Shown here piece by piece: positions 24,081-36,441 of a stretch of 64,000 bases of DNA. Below the pieces are notes generated by a model. The model was not told the origin of the DNA, did no database searches, and saw only the letters and a program-made list of their open reading frames with translations. The position numbers and the translations under genes are program-made. The stretch spans positions 1,772,073-1,836,072 of the forward strand of contig NC_087063.1 of the NCBI RefSeq assembly GCF_963678635.1. Direction: 5' to 3'. The DNA comes from Symsagittifera roscoffensis. Lineage: Eukaryota > Xenacoelomorpha > Acoela > Convolutidae. Every line of letters starts with the position of its first letter. The stretch's first letter is position 1.

Positions 24081-24390
24081 ATTTTTAGTTTTTTCGTGCT
24101 CGAAAAAGAGAGATCAAAAGTGCAGACAAGACAGTCACTGGGAGGGTGGCGACGATCTGCAACATGGCTAAAACTACTGGCATTGTGCTTTTGCGACACA
24201 GTATCCGTGAAAATGACTGGCCTTACTGCAGATTCGCTGGATAGCCACTATCTGGAAGCTCTCCTGCTTAGAATTGGACCGAGTCACCAAAGTCTTCCTC
24301 CTTTGCATGTTTCTGAGAAGTTATTTGCATCATTTTTTACAGTTTTGTCAAAATACCCAGGTTGGAAAGTGTTTTTTTTTTAACAGGAAT
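24081..24390 (+). other. Possible coding remnant, unassigned
   Basis: A GC-richer island of about 300 bases with a 95-codon open frame in one phase and a different, protein-like but shorter frame in another (stop near 24243). Neither has a domain I recognise and I cannot find splice partners. It could be an isolated exon, a gene relic or a retroelement fragment. Confidence 0.2.
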
Positions 24391-25291
24391 CTGCCTCTTT
24401 TTCAGAATTGAGTGCAGTTTGAGGCTTCAAATCAAAACAAACCTTCGCACCTGAAACTTCTCTTTGACAAAAGTACGCTAACAACGGCACCGAAGAAGTC
24501 CTGGTTAACTAACTAAACCGAAACCCTTTAGGTAGCTTATTAGAATCATAATCTTGAGTGAAGAAGCGTCCAATCCCACCCATCAAAAATCGCCGCTGAA
24601 TTTGACTCAAAAATATGTAATGCAGAAACAAATTTTACTCAACATCAGCAGAGATTTTTTTGAAGAAGTATCATGAAAGGAAAACTGCTAAATTTACCTG
24701 ATAGTGTTTTGAAGAAGAATTAAAAAAATGAGTTGAAAATTTTTAGCTAGAATCCTCGCAGTTGAAAAGAGTTTTGTGTCTCTGAGATTGTAAGAAGAGC
24801 GATGATGAGAATCTTCAAGGTTGTAAGAAAATAGCTGAAAAGTTTTAATGTTTGTAGATTGATAATGTTTTACAAAAGATGGCAGGCTTTTTATTTGATG
24901 TGTACGAGACAAAATCACTCCCATCGCCCGCACTATTTTCATGCATAACTATCGATTATGTTTGGTTTTTTGTCAGTCTTCATAAAAAGTAAAAACAACC
25001 AATTATAATTTCATTATGTTCATTCGCGTTCTAGTTTTAAAAACGCCACAAACACTACAGTAAACGATTCCCATTTGCAAAAAGTAAAATCGATTTTTGT
25101 AGATTTTATGAACAAAAAAACAATCGATTATATCAACGAAGCTCAACGAAGCTCAATGACAATTTGGTATTTTGGGCCATACATCAAAAAGTGTGATTTC
25201 CTTTCAAAACAAAATTAACCTTTGTTTAGTTAACGTAGTATAATTTATTATTTGTTTGCGTTTTTCGAAATAATTAAGGTGCATCCAGTTT
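24391..25291. other. AT-rich intergenic DNA
   Basis: No supported feature. Confidence 0.35.
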
Positions 25292-26599
25292 GGAAGTTTT
25301 TTGAGCTCAATTAATTCAACCCGGAAATTTTTTTTGAAATTAAAGTTATTGACATCAATATCTTTTAGATGGTATGCAAAATCTGTCAATTAGCTATTAG
25401 TTATAATAAATGTTAATTGTAAAACTTTCATACTATGAGGAAACCAGATATTTTAAACCAGATATTTTTCAGAAATTCATTCAATTCAACTTAATGTGTA
25501 GTCACAAAACTAAATCTGGAAAAAAAAAAATATTCAAATCTAACCTAACCTTTGACAGAAAAACTATTAAAAACGGTTAAATGCAAAAAAAAGGTATATT
25601 TTTTGAAAAAAAAACAAACATTTTTATTAGAAAAACAAAAAAACATTTTAAAGCAAAATTCGCAATCCGATTATTTATTTTATTGATATAAAATAAAATT
25701 GAGAAGTTTTATTTTACCTAACAAATCTTTCAGGTTATAAGAATTTGAGAAAAAATGATTTCTTTCAAGTTGAAAAAAACAAACTTCTAAAATGTAAGGA
25801 AAAACAAGCAACAAAAACGAAGTCTCCATATTGTTTTTTTTTCTATTTGAGTTATTGAAAAGCTTTGATCGAGTTATTGAAAACAATGTTAGTTATTGAA
25901 CGTTTTTTGAAAATATTTGATCGAGTACAAAATTAGTTTTGCAATTAAAAAAATTATTGGGATTTTCGAAACTACTTTTGTTAGAAAAAAAAAACAAAAA
26001 ATCTTTTGTGTTTTTCAAAATTACAGAGACAAATTTTTGTTGTCGCCAACAAAACAATGCTAGTGATACAATTTTTAGCCATTTAGTCAATTTTGTATAC
26101 AATAATGGTGGTCGAGGAAATTGTGTAATTCTCATTTTTTGACAAGTTTTTAAAAACTATTTATGACGATGCACCAATTTTTATGCCAAATTCAGCAAAT
26201 TGTATGAAACTCTTATGATCAGTATGTGTTCATATTTAATTTATGGAGTTGTATGATTAGTTTTTTTGGTCTATGGAGGTCAACCCGTTGAAGCGCTGAA
26301 TTAAACTTCATAAATATTTTTATTTCACGACTTAAATAAAGTTTTTTAGGCTATTATAACTCCTAATGATAGTGTATTGTTTGTCACTAGCCTTAATAAT
26401 AACCAGCTAGACAACGTCTTTCAATTTTGTGTGATTTCTCAATTCGGCAGTGAAAGGGCTTAAGGCGATGCATCACTTTACCCATTTTGCTATTTTTTGG
26501 TGGTACCTGACTTTACGAAGAAAAAAAACAACACGCGGCTAATGTCAAAGTTGTTTTCCATTTCCAGTGGTCGGAACAATTAAATTTTGAACGAAAAAG

Positions 26600-26603
<4 letters not shown>

Positions 26604-26662
<59 letters not shown>
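26604..26662. repeat. (TA)n microsatellite
   Basis: About 59 bases of uninterrupted TA directly abutting the MITE that starts AGGGGCGGATC. Confidence 0.95.
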
Positions 26663-26665
<3 letters not shown>

Positions 26666-27032
26666 GCGGATCTAGGATTTTCTCGAGGGGGGGGGGGAGG
26701 GTGGGATTTTCAATTTTTTTTTCTTCAAATTTTCGAAAATTTTGTCGACTTTTTTTAGGTCGACATATTGATTTTCGCTCTTCCAGAGCACTAAAAAGAT
26801 TCTGCTGTTTTGGCAAAATTTTTTGCGCCGCTGTCAAATTTGAAAAAAAAACATGCCAAAAAAGCTGTTTTTAGCCACTTTTTATTAGAATTTATTGGCG
26901 CCGAAGGCGCCTTCAGAAAGTTTTTAGTCCGTCACCAAATATATATGTCTCAAAATAGTACAAAAGGGGACCCTTTGGGTCGGCAGGGGGTCGAATCCCT
27001 GAGGGGGGGGGGGGGCGTCGAATCCCTGAGGA
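26663..27032 (+). mobile_element. GGGGCGGATCTAGG-family MITE next to (TA)n
   Basis: It starts AGGGGCGGATCTAGGATTTT, then a G-run, TTTTGTCGACTTTTTTTAGG, GGCGCCGAAGGCGCC, and GGGGGTCGAATCCCTGAGG twice around another G-run. The 3' end differs from the 44.30 kb copy, so it may be a subfamily or a truncated copy. Confidence 0.75.
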
Positions 27033-28960
27033 GGAAGTTTTTTGAGCTCAATTAATTCAACCCGGAATTTTTTTTTGAAATTAAAGTTATTGACATCAAT
27101 ATCTTTTAGATGGTATGCAAAATCTGTCAATTAGCTATTAGTTATAATAAATGTTAATTGTAAAACTTTCATACTATGAGGAAACCAGATATTTTAAACC
27201 AGATATTTTTCAGAAATTCATTCAATTCAACTTAATGTGTAGTCACAAAACTAAATCTGGAAAAAAAAAAATATTCAAATCTAACCTAACCTTTGACAGA
27301 AAAACTATTAAAAACGGTTAAATGCAAAAAAAAGGTATATTTTTTGAAAAAAAAACAAACATTTTTATTAGAAAAACAAAAAAACATTTTAAAGCAAAAT
27401 TCGCAATCCGATTATTTATTTTATTGATATAAAATAAAATTGAGAAGTTTTATTTTACCTAACAAATCTTTCAGATTATAAGAATTTGAGAAAAAATGAT
27501 TTCTTTCAAGTTGAAAAAAACAAACTTCTAAAATGTAAGGAAAAACGGGCAACAAAAACGAAGTCTCCATATTGTTTTTTTTCTATTTGAGACATTAGTT
27601 TTTGCCCAAATTAAATTAAACCGGTTAATTACTAAAATCGTGCAAAGTTATACACACACAATTGCAAAAATCTCACACTAGAAGTTGTTTTTAAATGACG
27701 GAGAAGAAATATTGCATTTGTGAACAGAAACACAAAACTAATTGAACCAATTGTTGAGGCTTAGTTTTGATCCAGTTCACAAGCAATTGGTGGAATCGGT
27801 GTCGGTGATGAGTCATTTCGTCGAATCTAAAACTGGAAAATAGGAACAGTTTTTTTTTCTCGGGAATGCTATTGTTCTTTTTTTTCTGGTACCTAAACCA
27901 AAAAAAATTTTATGCTGTTTTTAGTTTTACCTGAGTTTGCGTTTAATGTCATTCTCCAACCACAATAGCCACAATAGTCACAAGAAAAATATCTCGTTGC
28001 TGTGCACTGAGCAAAGAGGTATCTGAGGTATCTGAAAATAGCTTGAAAACGATTTTCAGCCTTGAAATCAGATTGGAAACTTCTGAACTTTTGCCAAAAT
28101 CTTCAATGAAACATTTTGTAGCCACATACTAAGTTTTAATATTTTTGCAATTTTAGTGCAATGTCTGCAGGAAATTTTTTATCGAAAATATTTGATCGAG
28201 TACAAAATTAGTTATTGAAAAGCTTTGATCGAGTTATTGAAAACAATGTTAGTTATTGAACGTTTTTTGAAAATATTTGATCGAGTACAAAATTAGTTTT
28301 GCAATTAAAAAAATTATTGGGATTTTCGAAACTACTTTTGTTAGAAAAAAAAAACAAAAAATCTTTTGTGTTTTTCAAAATTACAGAGATAAATTTTTGT
28401 TGTCGCCAACAAAACAATGCTAGTGATACAATTTTTAGCCATTTAGTCAATTTTTTATACAATAATGGTGGTCGAGGAAATTGTATAATTCTCATTTTTT
28501 GACAAGTTTTTAAAAACTATTTATGACGATGCACCAATTTTTATGCCAAATTCAGCAAATTGTATGAAACTCTTATGATCAGTATGTGTTCATATTTAAT
28601 TTATGGAGTTGTATGATTAGTTTTTTTGGTCTATGGAGGTCAACCCGTTGAAGCGCTGAATTAAACTTCATAAATATTTTTATTTCACGACTTAAATAAA
28701 GTTTTTTAGGCTATTATAACTCCTAATGATAGTGTATTGTTTGTCACTAGCCTAAATAATAACCAGCTAGACAACGTCTTTCAATTTTGTGTGATTTCTC
28801 AATTCGGCAGTGAAAGGGCTTAAGGCGATGCATCACTTTACCCATTTTGCTATTTTTTGGTGGTACCTGACTTTACGAAGAAAAAAAAACAACACGCGGC
28901 TAATGTCAAAGTTGTTTTCCATTTCCAGTGGTCGGAACAATTAAATTTTGAACGAAAAAG

Positions 28961-28964
<4 letters not shown>

Positions 28965-29015
<51 letters not shown>
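28965..29015. repeat. (TA)n microsatellite, second copy
   Basis: About 51 bases of TA, somewhat shorter than the tract in unit 1, again abutting a MITE. Confidence 0.95.
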
Positions 29016-29018
<3 letters not shown>

Positions 29019-29399
29019 GCGGATCTAGGATTTTCTCCAGGGGGGGGGGGGGGGGGGGGGAGGGTGGGATTTTCAATTTTTTTTTCTTCAAATTTTCGAA
29101 AATTTTGTCGACTTTTTTAGGTCGACATATTGATTTTCCGAGCTCTTCCAGAGCACTAAAAAGATTCTGCTGTTTTGGCAAAATTTTTTGCGTCGCTGTC
29201 AAATTTGAAAAAAAAAACATGCCAAAAAAGCTGTTTTTAGCCACTTTTTATTAGAATTTATTGGCGCCGAAGGCGCCTTCAGAAAGTTTTTAGTCCGTCA
29301 CCAAATATATATGTCTCAAAATAGTACAAAAGGGGACCCTTTGGGTCGGCAGGGGGTCGAATCCCTGAGGGGGGGGGGGGCGTCGAATCCCTGAGGAGG
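29016..29399 (+). mobile_element. GGGGCGGATCTAGG-family MITE, second duplicated copy
   Basis: Duplicate of the 26663 copy with a longer internal G-run (about 20 G near 29041). Same internal blocks, including GGCGCCGAAGGCGCC and GGGGGTCGAATCCCTGAGG. Confidence 0.75.
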
Positions 29400-31450
29400 G
29401 GGGATTTTAAGAGCGTATATTACCAATTTATTAAAATTAACAATAGAAAAGTTCATCGTGTTGGCTAAATGATATTCACTCGAATTGATTTTTATCATGA
29501 TCAACCAATGAAACTTTTACACGGTCATGAAAAAACGGATGATTTTCCAAGAACTCTACGAAAAATTACTTTCAGAACGCCAGGTTTTAAATCTTGCAGG
29601 AGCTCAATTTATGAGCGTTAATTAGATAGCAATTGCGCATTTTGTATCATATTCATCCAACAGCGGAACAAAAAATTGATAGAAATTACTTTCTTTCATA
29701 CAAATTGGCGGAAGTTATTCCTGTCTGTATTTTTTCAACTTCATTCAATTTTTTAACTTCCATCAGACAGTATTTTTTTCGATTGAATTGTAGATTGTTC
29801 TTAGAAGTCAAGGTGATTTGTTCAAAGATGAAAAAGAAGGCAGCTCGTGGATTTCAATAATGCTCGTTGGACGTCAGAAAACAGAAGAAGCAAATTAATT
29901 GATTGAAATGAAAGGAAACAGTCACTGCATTCGAAGCAGCGAAGGAGCTTCAAAATCAATGTTGAATTTTCTTGCAGATTGCGAACAGTACAGAAAAGAA
30001 TTTAAACCGATTTTATTTTTATTAATGATAAATGTTAAGTTGCATTTAACAATACAAATGGGACAATTTTTACACTATTTGGCACAATGTTTCAACCCTT
30101 ATGATGATGCAAATAAAACTTTCATGGCAGTTCGAAAGTATAATGAAAAAATCGTTATAATTTGTCATCAATAAATGAAAAACTTAACCCGATAAGAAAG
30201 CAACTCGGGTAATTAAGCTTTCGGATAATATTTATTTTGCGCTTTCTATTAACAACCTGGAAAAATTAAAAGTATCAAAGGGAAGGCAAAAACGAATCAA
30301 CTGACGTTGTCTGAGGGCTGAAAGCGGAATTGCTTCAGCAAAATAAATTGATTTGACTAAAAAAACGAAAGCTGAAATGTCAATCACTACGCACTAGAAA
30401 AATTTAATCCAAACGACTTTTTAATGGAAACAAGACAGCTCATATCAAGGCAAAGCTCTCATAGCATTTCAACACAGAGCGCGAATCTACCCGTAGAAAA
30501 TTTCCACAGATATTAATCAATTAAAGTGGCTTTTTGGCTTTTAATGACATTAAGTTTTCACAAAATTCTGAAATAATCGATTCTAATGGATTAACAAACG
30601 ATTATGAATCAAACAAATAAGAAATTATTGTAATCCATCCATATAGTGGATTATAATGGATAATAAAAGATTCCAAATTTTTCGTATATATTTTCAGAAT
30701 CTAAACGCTGCTATAGTTCAATGATATAATTTTATTTGGCTACATCAAACATTTATTGTTTTTTCTAATAATCTTTTCTTCTTTTCCACACTCACTTTCA
30801 AATTTCCTAATTCGACAAATATCTCTTTCTATCTCCTACACGTACCAGCTTGAATTGATATACGCCCTACAATATTCCAGCCCCCCCCCCCCAAAAAAAA
30901 AAAAATTACGGTAATGCAAATCTGCTGTTGGAGTGGGGCAACTGAAAGGTACGCAGAAATTTTTATAATTGGATGCAGGGGTTTTAAATTTGTGAGAGAT
31001 ATCATTTTGAAAACTTGAAAGGAATGTCAGTACGTTTGGAAAATGATTGGGCTGTACATAATGCAGAAAAACTGCAAAATTGTAGAAAGTTTGAAAATCT
31101 TTAACCAGACTTTAATTGAATTTTTTGCTTTATGAATGGATGATAATACATACAAAAACTCTGAAAAAATGGTTGGATTGAAATGTAACCAGCTCGTGTT
31201 TGCAAAGTATCATGGTAATCGATTTTAATGAAACGTTTCGAATAAGAAAATCGACTATAGTCAATTATTATCCATTTCAACTTTTCAAAACTTTTCAACG
31301 CAGAACTATTCAACGCTAGCAATCAGTAGTAATCAGATGGTATACAAAACTTTGTTATTCATTGCGACTATTACATTTTTTTGTTCTTCCTAGTAGCTTT
31401 GAAAGTTTCAAGTGAGTATGGATAAAGTTTTATGGCCTATAATTTACTTA
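29400..31450. other. AT-rich intergenic DNA, no supported gene
   Basis: Short frames only. Near 30590-30670 there are several GATTATAATGGATTA-like words resembling the cluster at 59.3-60.2 kb. A C12A13 homopolymer junction lies near 30881. Confidence 0.4.
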
Positions 31451-31643
31451 TGCTACAGTCTTTGGACCAAATTTTTTCGAGGGATATCACAATATCGGAA
31501 CTTGCAATGTAGGAGTTCGTGCAACTCCAAGTATCTCCCTTGTCGGATAGAAAAAAAACACCCAGTAATTGCTATTGAATTCAATAAGGAGTTCTAGTTT
31601 TATGAACAATAATTTATAAACGTCAATCACAACCTAGGTTGCA
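31451..31643 (-). repeat. LTR of E1 (left, 3' LTR on minus strand)
   Basis: TG at 31451 and CA ending 31643. It shares GTAGGAGTTCGTGCAACTCC, TTGTCGGATA and CAATCACAACCTAG with the right LTR, but with many differences. Confidence 0.6.
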
Positions 31644-32460
31644 CAATCATCTCACTTCAGCTGCTTGTTCCTGACAAATAGCTTCTTGTACTGCATGGTG
31701 TAGTTACTCTTGTAGACACTGCTGGTGTTTCGTCATCAAAGCGATTTTTCCCATAATCAATGGAGTTTAGTGAAGCATCTTCCTCAATGTTGCCCGCAAC
31801 GAATGGATTTGATATCAATGGAGTTTCGTTCGCCGGTCTGTGTTTGCTATGCGTGCCCTTGTTTTTCCCGACTGTGGTCGAGGTCGATGTCTTGTGCCGT
31901 CATCGCTTTCCGTATCGAATTTTTTATCTGACTTTTGGATGGGGCTGGGACTCACTTTCAACGTCGTTGGAGAGATGGATTCTGCCGATTGATCCATTAA
32001 ATACTGTGATTTGGGATCTTTGCACGAGCCGTTTTTTTGATGTGGACAGTTGGTCCTCCTCGGTCAGGAATCAGCGTCGCTTATTCATCGGATTCCCCTT
32101 CCTCGCTCTCGATTGACGTTTTCGCAGTTCGTCTTCTTCTTTTCGGAGCCAAATTTTCGTCGAACAAATGATTTCGCCCAGTATATTTTTTTGATGGCGT
32201 TTCATGCTCGTTCTAGCCTTGTTGAGCGTTGATTGGCTGACTCAAATAATCGGTTGTGCTGTACTGTCTAATGCGATTCCGTGGAGTATTGGAAGGATCA
32301 TCGATATCCCGTGTCAGAACCACAAAAGGCAGCTTGTCCATTTTCTTCTAGGTCTGTTCGTTTCTCCACTTTTTCTCTTCTTTTAGCCCGACAACGCTTC
32401 TTGTGCTTGTGTCACTTCGCTGTTATTCGGAAATCAAAGGGGTTTCCAGCATCTTTTTGT

Positions 32461-32667
32461 CTAAAAGTATTTGGTCAATTTATTATAGTTCAGATTAGCC
32501 CGGTTAGCTTTAGTGCTAATACTTGATAGTGGTGAGTTCGGTCTGCGTCCGCAATGCGCCTCGAATGGCATAACTCCGATAGAACATTGGACAAAAGTCC
32601 TGATTGGTACCATTAGTTCGTAAAATGGATGTTCCAAGCGAAAGGATTTGTTCGGTTCTTTCTTCAT
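32461..32667 (-). pseudogene. Integrase C-terminal remnant of E1
   Basis: An open stretch with the retroelement integrase block CSIGVMPFEAHCGRRPN. In Ty3/gypsy integrases this region follows the catalytic Glu. It is cut off from the rest of the polyprotein by stops and frameshifts. Its equivalent in E2 lies at 39348-39689. Confidence 0.7.
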
Positions 32668-34842
32668 ACAACCCAGTCTGCTTTTAACCGTTTTGACTAA
32701 ACGCTCAACTAATTTTATACTACAGTGATCGATGGCTGGTGCTACGATATTACTATTTTTGCAAAGTTCTCTCTTTGCTTTCTTCGTTAAGCAAGTTGCG
32801 TGATCGACACGTATCGCCCCTGGAGTTCCGTGTAATTCCTGGTATTGTCTAATGAAATTTATCGCATTTCTAGCATTAGCGTGGTTGAAAATTTTTTCCC
32901 ATCGGGAACTTTGAGAACCGATCTATGGCTAGGAGTAAATTCACCTAGTTACCATTTTCGTTTTTTATTGGACCCGCAAAATCTACTAGAACGTTTTCAC
33001 TCAATTCCTGTAATGGTTTCCACCCTAATATTTTTGATTAATGAAGATTGTGGAACATGGCTTGCATTTTTGCCATGTTCGTTGCGTCGACCCGGGTATG
33101 CTGCCTTTGCCAAGTTTGGCAGAATTTTTAGAAAATGTTGGATTGACCCCATGAATGATCGTAACTCTTTTCGGGTTTAACAAATTCCTTATTTAGCGAT
33201 CGCGTATGTTTCGATTCTTCTTTATTATTGTAATTCCTAGCCATTGAATATTTTGTTTCATGAATTGTCTATTAGCAAGGTTAACGGAAAAGTGTTCCGA
33301 ATCTAACTTTCTGAGGCATGATTCTACTGACAAAACAAGTTTTTTATTGCCCTTTTTGTAACACTGAGGATATCATATAGAAAACGGTACGCATCCCGTA
33401 ATCCTGAGAGGGTTTTGTCTAACACCTGTTGGTTGATAGCTGGTATATCCGTCAAGCCATAATAGCCTGTTTGGAACTGTTATGTTCCAGTTGCCTTCTC
33501 CCCGCAAGGCTGAGGTTTCTATGTGATTTACCTGTCAGATCCAATGGTAGCTTGGATTATGCATTTTTCAGGTTCAATTTTGAGAACCATACCGAAAACT
33601 TGTTTTTAACCCTTTCTCGACTTTGTCCTATAGATGAATCGGCTTGCGTCTGCATTTTTGTTGTGGGGCTGTAAAATTTTGATAGACTGTTGAACGTACT
33701 GGAAAGTCTCTCGCGAATCCCACCCTGATGAAAAGACCGGCGAGTTTAATTACCACTTTTACTTTCAAATCGCCCTCTTCTAAACATAAGTGCATAACCT
33801 TACCCAAAGTTTTTATGTCATATCTTACTGGGTCATTCGAATCCCAGTTTCGTCAGGTAGTCCCTTCCTAGGATCGGCTTCTATCCGTTGTCTGTGACCT
33901 GGATGTATGCATCCTCAACCTGCAACCCAGCAGATGGTAGGTTTGTCAGCAGCGTCCCATAGGTTTGAAATGACCCATAATTGCAGATGTTCACTGCTGG
34001 TTGACTTTGATCCGGGTTCCAGGAGGTTTTGTTGCATTATTCTACCTTTAGTTCGGCCATCCATCAAGGAACTTCGGTTTGTATCTTGTATCTTTTGCTA
34101 GTTTATTTCTGGTTTTCTGAAGTTGATTGATAAATTTAGACATTCCGCCGGCTCCAGTGTCTCTTTTAGTAGATCTTTCTAGATATCGCTGTTCGCTAGG
34201 TTCAGCGTAAAGATATCCCATAGCCATCTGTTTTCTATTGTTCCCAGGTTGCGCGTTTGGACAGGATGCCATAATGTAGTAAGGAATGTTTCGCACGATT
34301 CAATACGTGCTTGCTTCCTGACAATAGGGTGAAAACCTCGAATATCATATTACGATGGGATTTGAAGAATTTTTCCAAAGTTCACCATAGTGACATCGTC
34401 GTCAGCCGGTGTTCCGTAGTTTCCACGTTGGCATTTTTACTTTAGAGTTTTTGTATTCACTCCGCTCCTAATGACAGGAAGATGCAGGATTTTACTCGTC
34501 TCTCCACTATTTCCCAGGAGATGTTATTCATGCATACGCCTATGGCCTTGAATCTTTGGCACTCATTTTTTGACCTGTTGAGGAGTGCAAAGTTGGGTTT
34601 TGCTTGTTCGTGCGTCGATTGTTGAGTCGGGTTTGTGTGTTCCGTTTCTTCGATTGATTTGTCTGGTAACACTTTTCCGTCAAATTTTCTGGGAGTAGCT
34701 CCTCCAAACCCCTGTTCACTTTGCTGATAATAGCCAAAGCAACGTGTTGCCTCCATTTTTTCAATTTGAACGGAGATTTCTTTGATGATCGCTCACAAAA
34801 AAAATAATTCCGAGTGACGTTTTTCTTTTGCTCATTGGGACA

Positions 34843-35034
34843 TGTAGTGAAGGGTTTAGGGAGGCTATCCTAAATGCCGGAACCGACAATTTAGGAGTTT
34901 GTGCAACTCCAAAGTATCTCGCTTGTCGGATAAGTAAAAAGTATATAGTAATTAATATTGTTTTCAATAACAAGTTCTGGCTTTATAAACATACAACATA
35001 TATAACTCATAACTCAATCATAACCTAGTTCGCA
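34843..35034 (-). repeat. LTR of E1 (right, 5' LTR on minus strand)
   Basis: 192 bp, TG at 34843 and CA ending 35034. It is much closer to the E2 LTR (42798-42989) than to the left LTR of its own element. On the minus strand a TATAAA lies near 34982-34987. Confidence 0.7.
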
Positions 35035-36126
35035 TGACAAAAGACACTTTTGAAGTTAAAGAACATTTCGAACGTGACCGGTTAAGTTTTGCCTTGAGGC
35101 TTAAGATGAAATAACATAAGCTTTGCGAATATAGCAACTACCAACAAAGACGTGTCATGGTCATCCAGTTAGGATCCAGAGTAATAGCACCAATGGTTCA
35201 TGTTGCCTTATCCGGCTAGTTCACAAGCAAAAATTCAATGTTTTTTTTTAGTTTTAACTGCAACATTTTCAAATCGTAACAAAAGGTAGATGACGCCAAA
35301 TTGAAGAGCTTAACCGACCAAAGTTTGGTAAATTTTTTTATTTGAAGTAGTTATTTAATCAGCTTACTGTTATTGGTTATAGAGCTGTTCTTGCTGCGGA
35401 AAAAACCTCGCGAACAGTATAAGGAATATGAATATATGGGCTCAAGTAAGTATTTTGTAAAGCTTTGATCTTAAACTTTGAGTTACTTGGTAAGGTGTAA
35501 AAAAATTTGTTGAAAAAGTTTTCACCGGAATGCGGCCATTAGAAAAACTGTTGTAGCAGTTATTTCAGAAAAATTACTGATTGATTCCATGCACAGACGT
35601 CTCAATAGCAGTTGTGTAGTTTGTATGTTTAGTGCTTTTTCTTGTATAGGCTAATAAGGACCTCAAAAAGCTTAAGTGAAAAAATTTGATAACACTTTGA
35701 TATGCATCTGCGACAGTTTGTTCACAAAAGTTGTCGGCAAAATTGTAAGACATCCAACCTTGATAGTTTTTCTCAAAAATAAAAAAATAAAGTTTTTTTT
35801 TCACCCTTCTGAAAGGAAAATTCAACAACCAGCAAATTTACAGTTTGCATGTTGATCATTACGTCGCAAATACAAGCATCATTCAAATCGAATAAGATTT
35901 TGGTTTGTAGAGCTCAAAATTTTAACAGTTAATTCGATGTGATTAGTTTTTCCGGTGCAGTGTCGATGTTTAAATTAAATGAAACCTTCAAAATCTGCCA
36001 TATCATTTATTCTGTGAAAAAGGTCGACCAAAAAAAATTTTGTCTCTCCGTTTTCTCTCAAAAATCAAATATGTGATGGCATGAATGGTTGGTTCTTCTT
36101 GATATAAAAACCTAAAAATGAAGCAA
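35035..36126. other. Non-coding part of duplication unit 1
   Basis: Repeated at about 42990-44296 in unit 2. Short frames are shared by both copies but have interruptions and no domain. No gene supported. Confidence 0.4.
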
Positions 36127-36441
36127 GGGGATTTTCTTGAGGGGAGGGGCAGACTTTCAAAAAAGTTTTGGTCGACCTTTTATTTTGGGTTGACCAAATT
36201 GATTTTCTGAGCTCTCCCAAATCACTATAAAGACCCCATCTCGACCATATTTTCTGCGCCTCGACCATTATTTGCGACCAATTTTTTTTAAAAACAGGCC
36301 AAGAAAGCCGTTTTTAGGCGCTTTTTGGAACATCCACTCACAATAGTATAAATTGGCGCCGATGGTCAAATTATTTCGTTGGGGGTCGAATCCCTGAGGA
36401 GGGAAGAGTCCGCCTTACCCCCAACCCTTAATGTGCTGGTG
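36127..36441 (+). mobile_element. 5'-truncated GGGGCGGATCTAGG-family MITE
   Basis: It lacks the first inverted-repeat bases (begins GATTTTCTTGAGGGGAGGGG) but keeps the core and the end TAATGTGCTGGTG, followed by CACGTACA. Paralogous to the copies at 37396 and 44297 through segmental duplication. Confidence 0.7.

Larger units (their letters stand above)
25292..27032. repeat. Second tandem duplication, unit 1
   Basis: It starts GGAAGTTTTTTGAGCTCAAT and recurs from 27033. This unit lacks about 620 bp present in unit 2 (27591-28210). The junction here is TATTTGA joined to GTTATTGAAAAG. It contains a (TA)n tract and one MITE. Open frames in it are mirrored in unit 2 and are not called as genes. 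Confidence 0.9.
27033..29399. repeat. Second tandem duplication, unit 2
   Basis: Head-to-tail copy of 25292-27032 with an extra segment at about 27591-28210. A short internal direct repeat (ATATTTGATCGAGTACAAAA near 28187 and 28273) flanks the right end of the extra segment, so unit 1 may have lost it by recombination. Confidence 0.9.
31451..35034 (-). mobile_element. Degenerate Ty3/gypsy-like LTR retroelement E1
   Basis: Minus-strand element bounded by two direct repeats of about 192 bp, each with TG...CA ends. From right to left it shows a gag-like remnant, a protease/reverse-transcriptase remnant, an integrase C-terminal segment and a polar basic tail. All frames are broken. About 1 kb of the reverse transcriptase to integrase region, present in E2 (about 39990-41045), is missing near 33095. 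The catalytic reverse-transcriptase box reads FLYD at 33372-33383, so the first Asp is lost. No matching target-site duplication is evident. This is a dead element. Confidence 0.75.

Noticed and set aside
26580-29244. Frames with long Tyr-Ile repeats
   Set aside because: They are translations of the (TA)n microsatellites and adjoining MITE sequence.
31725-34101. Many plus-strand frames in the retroelement region
   Set aside because: They are antisense to the decayed minus-strand element and carry no domain of their own.
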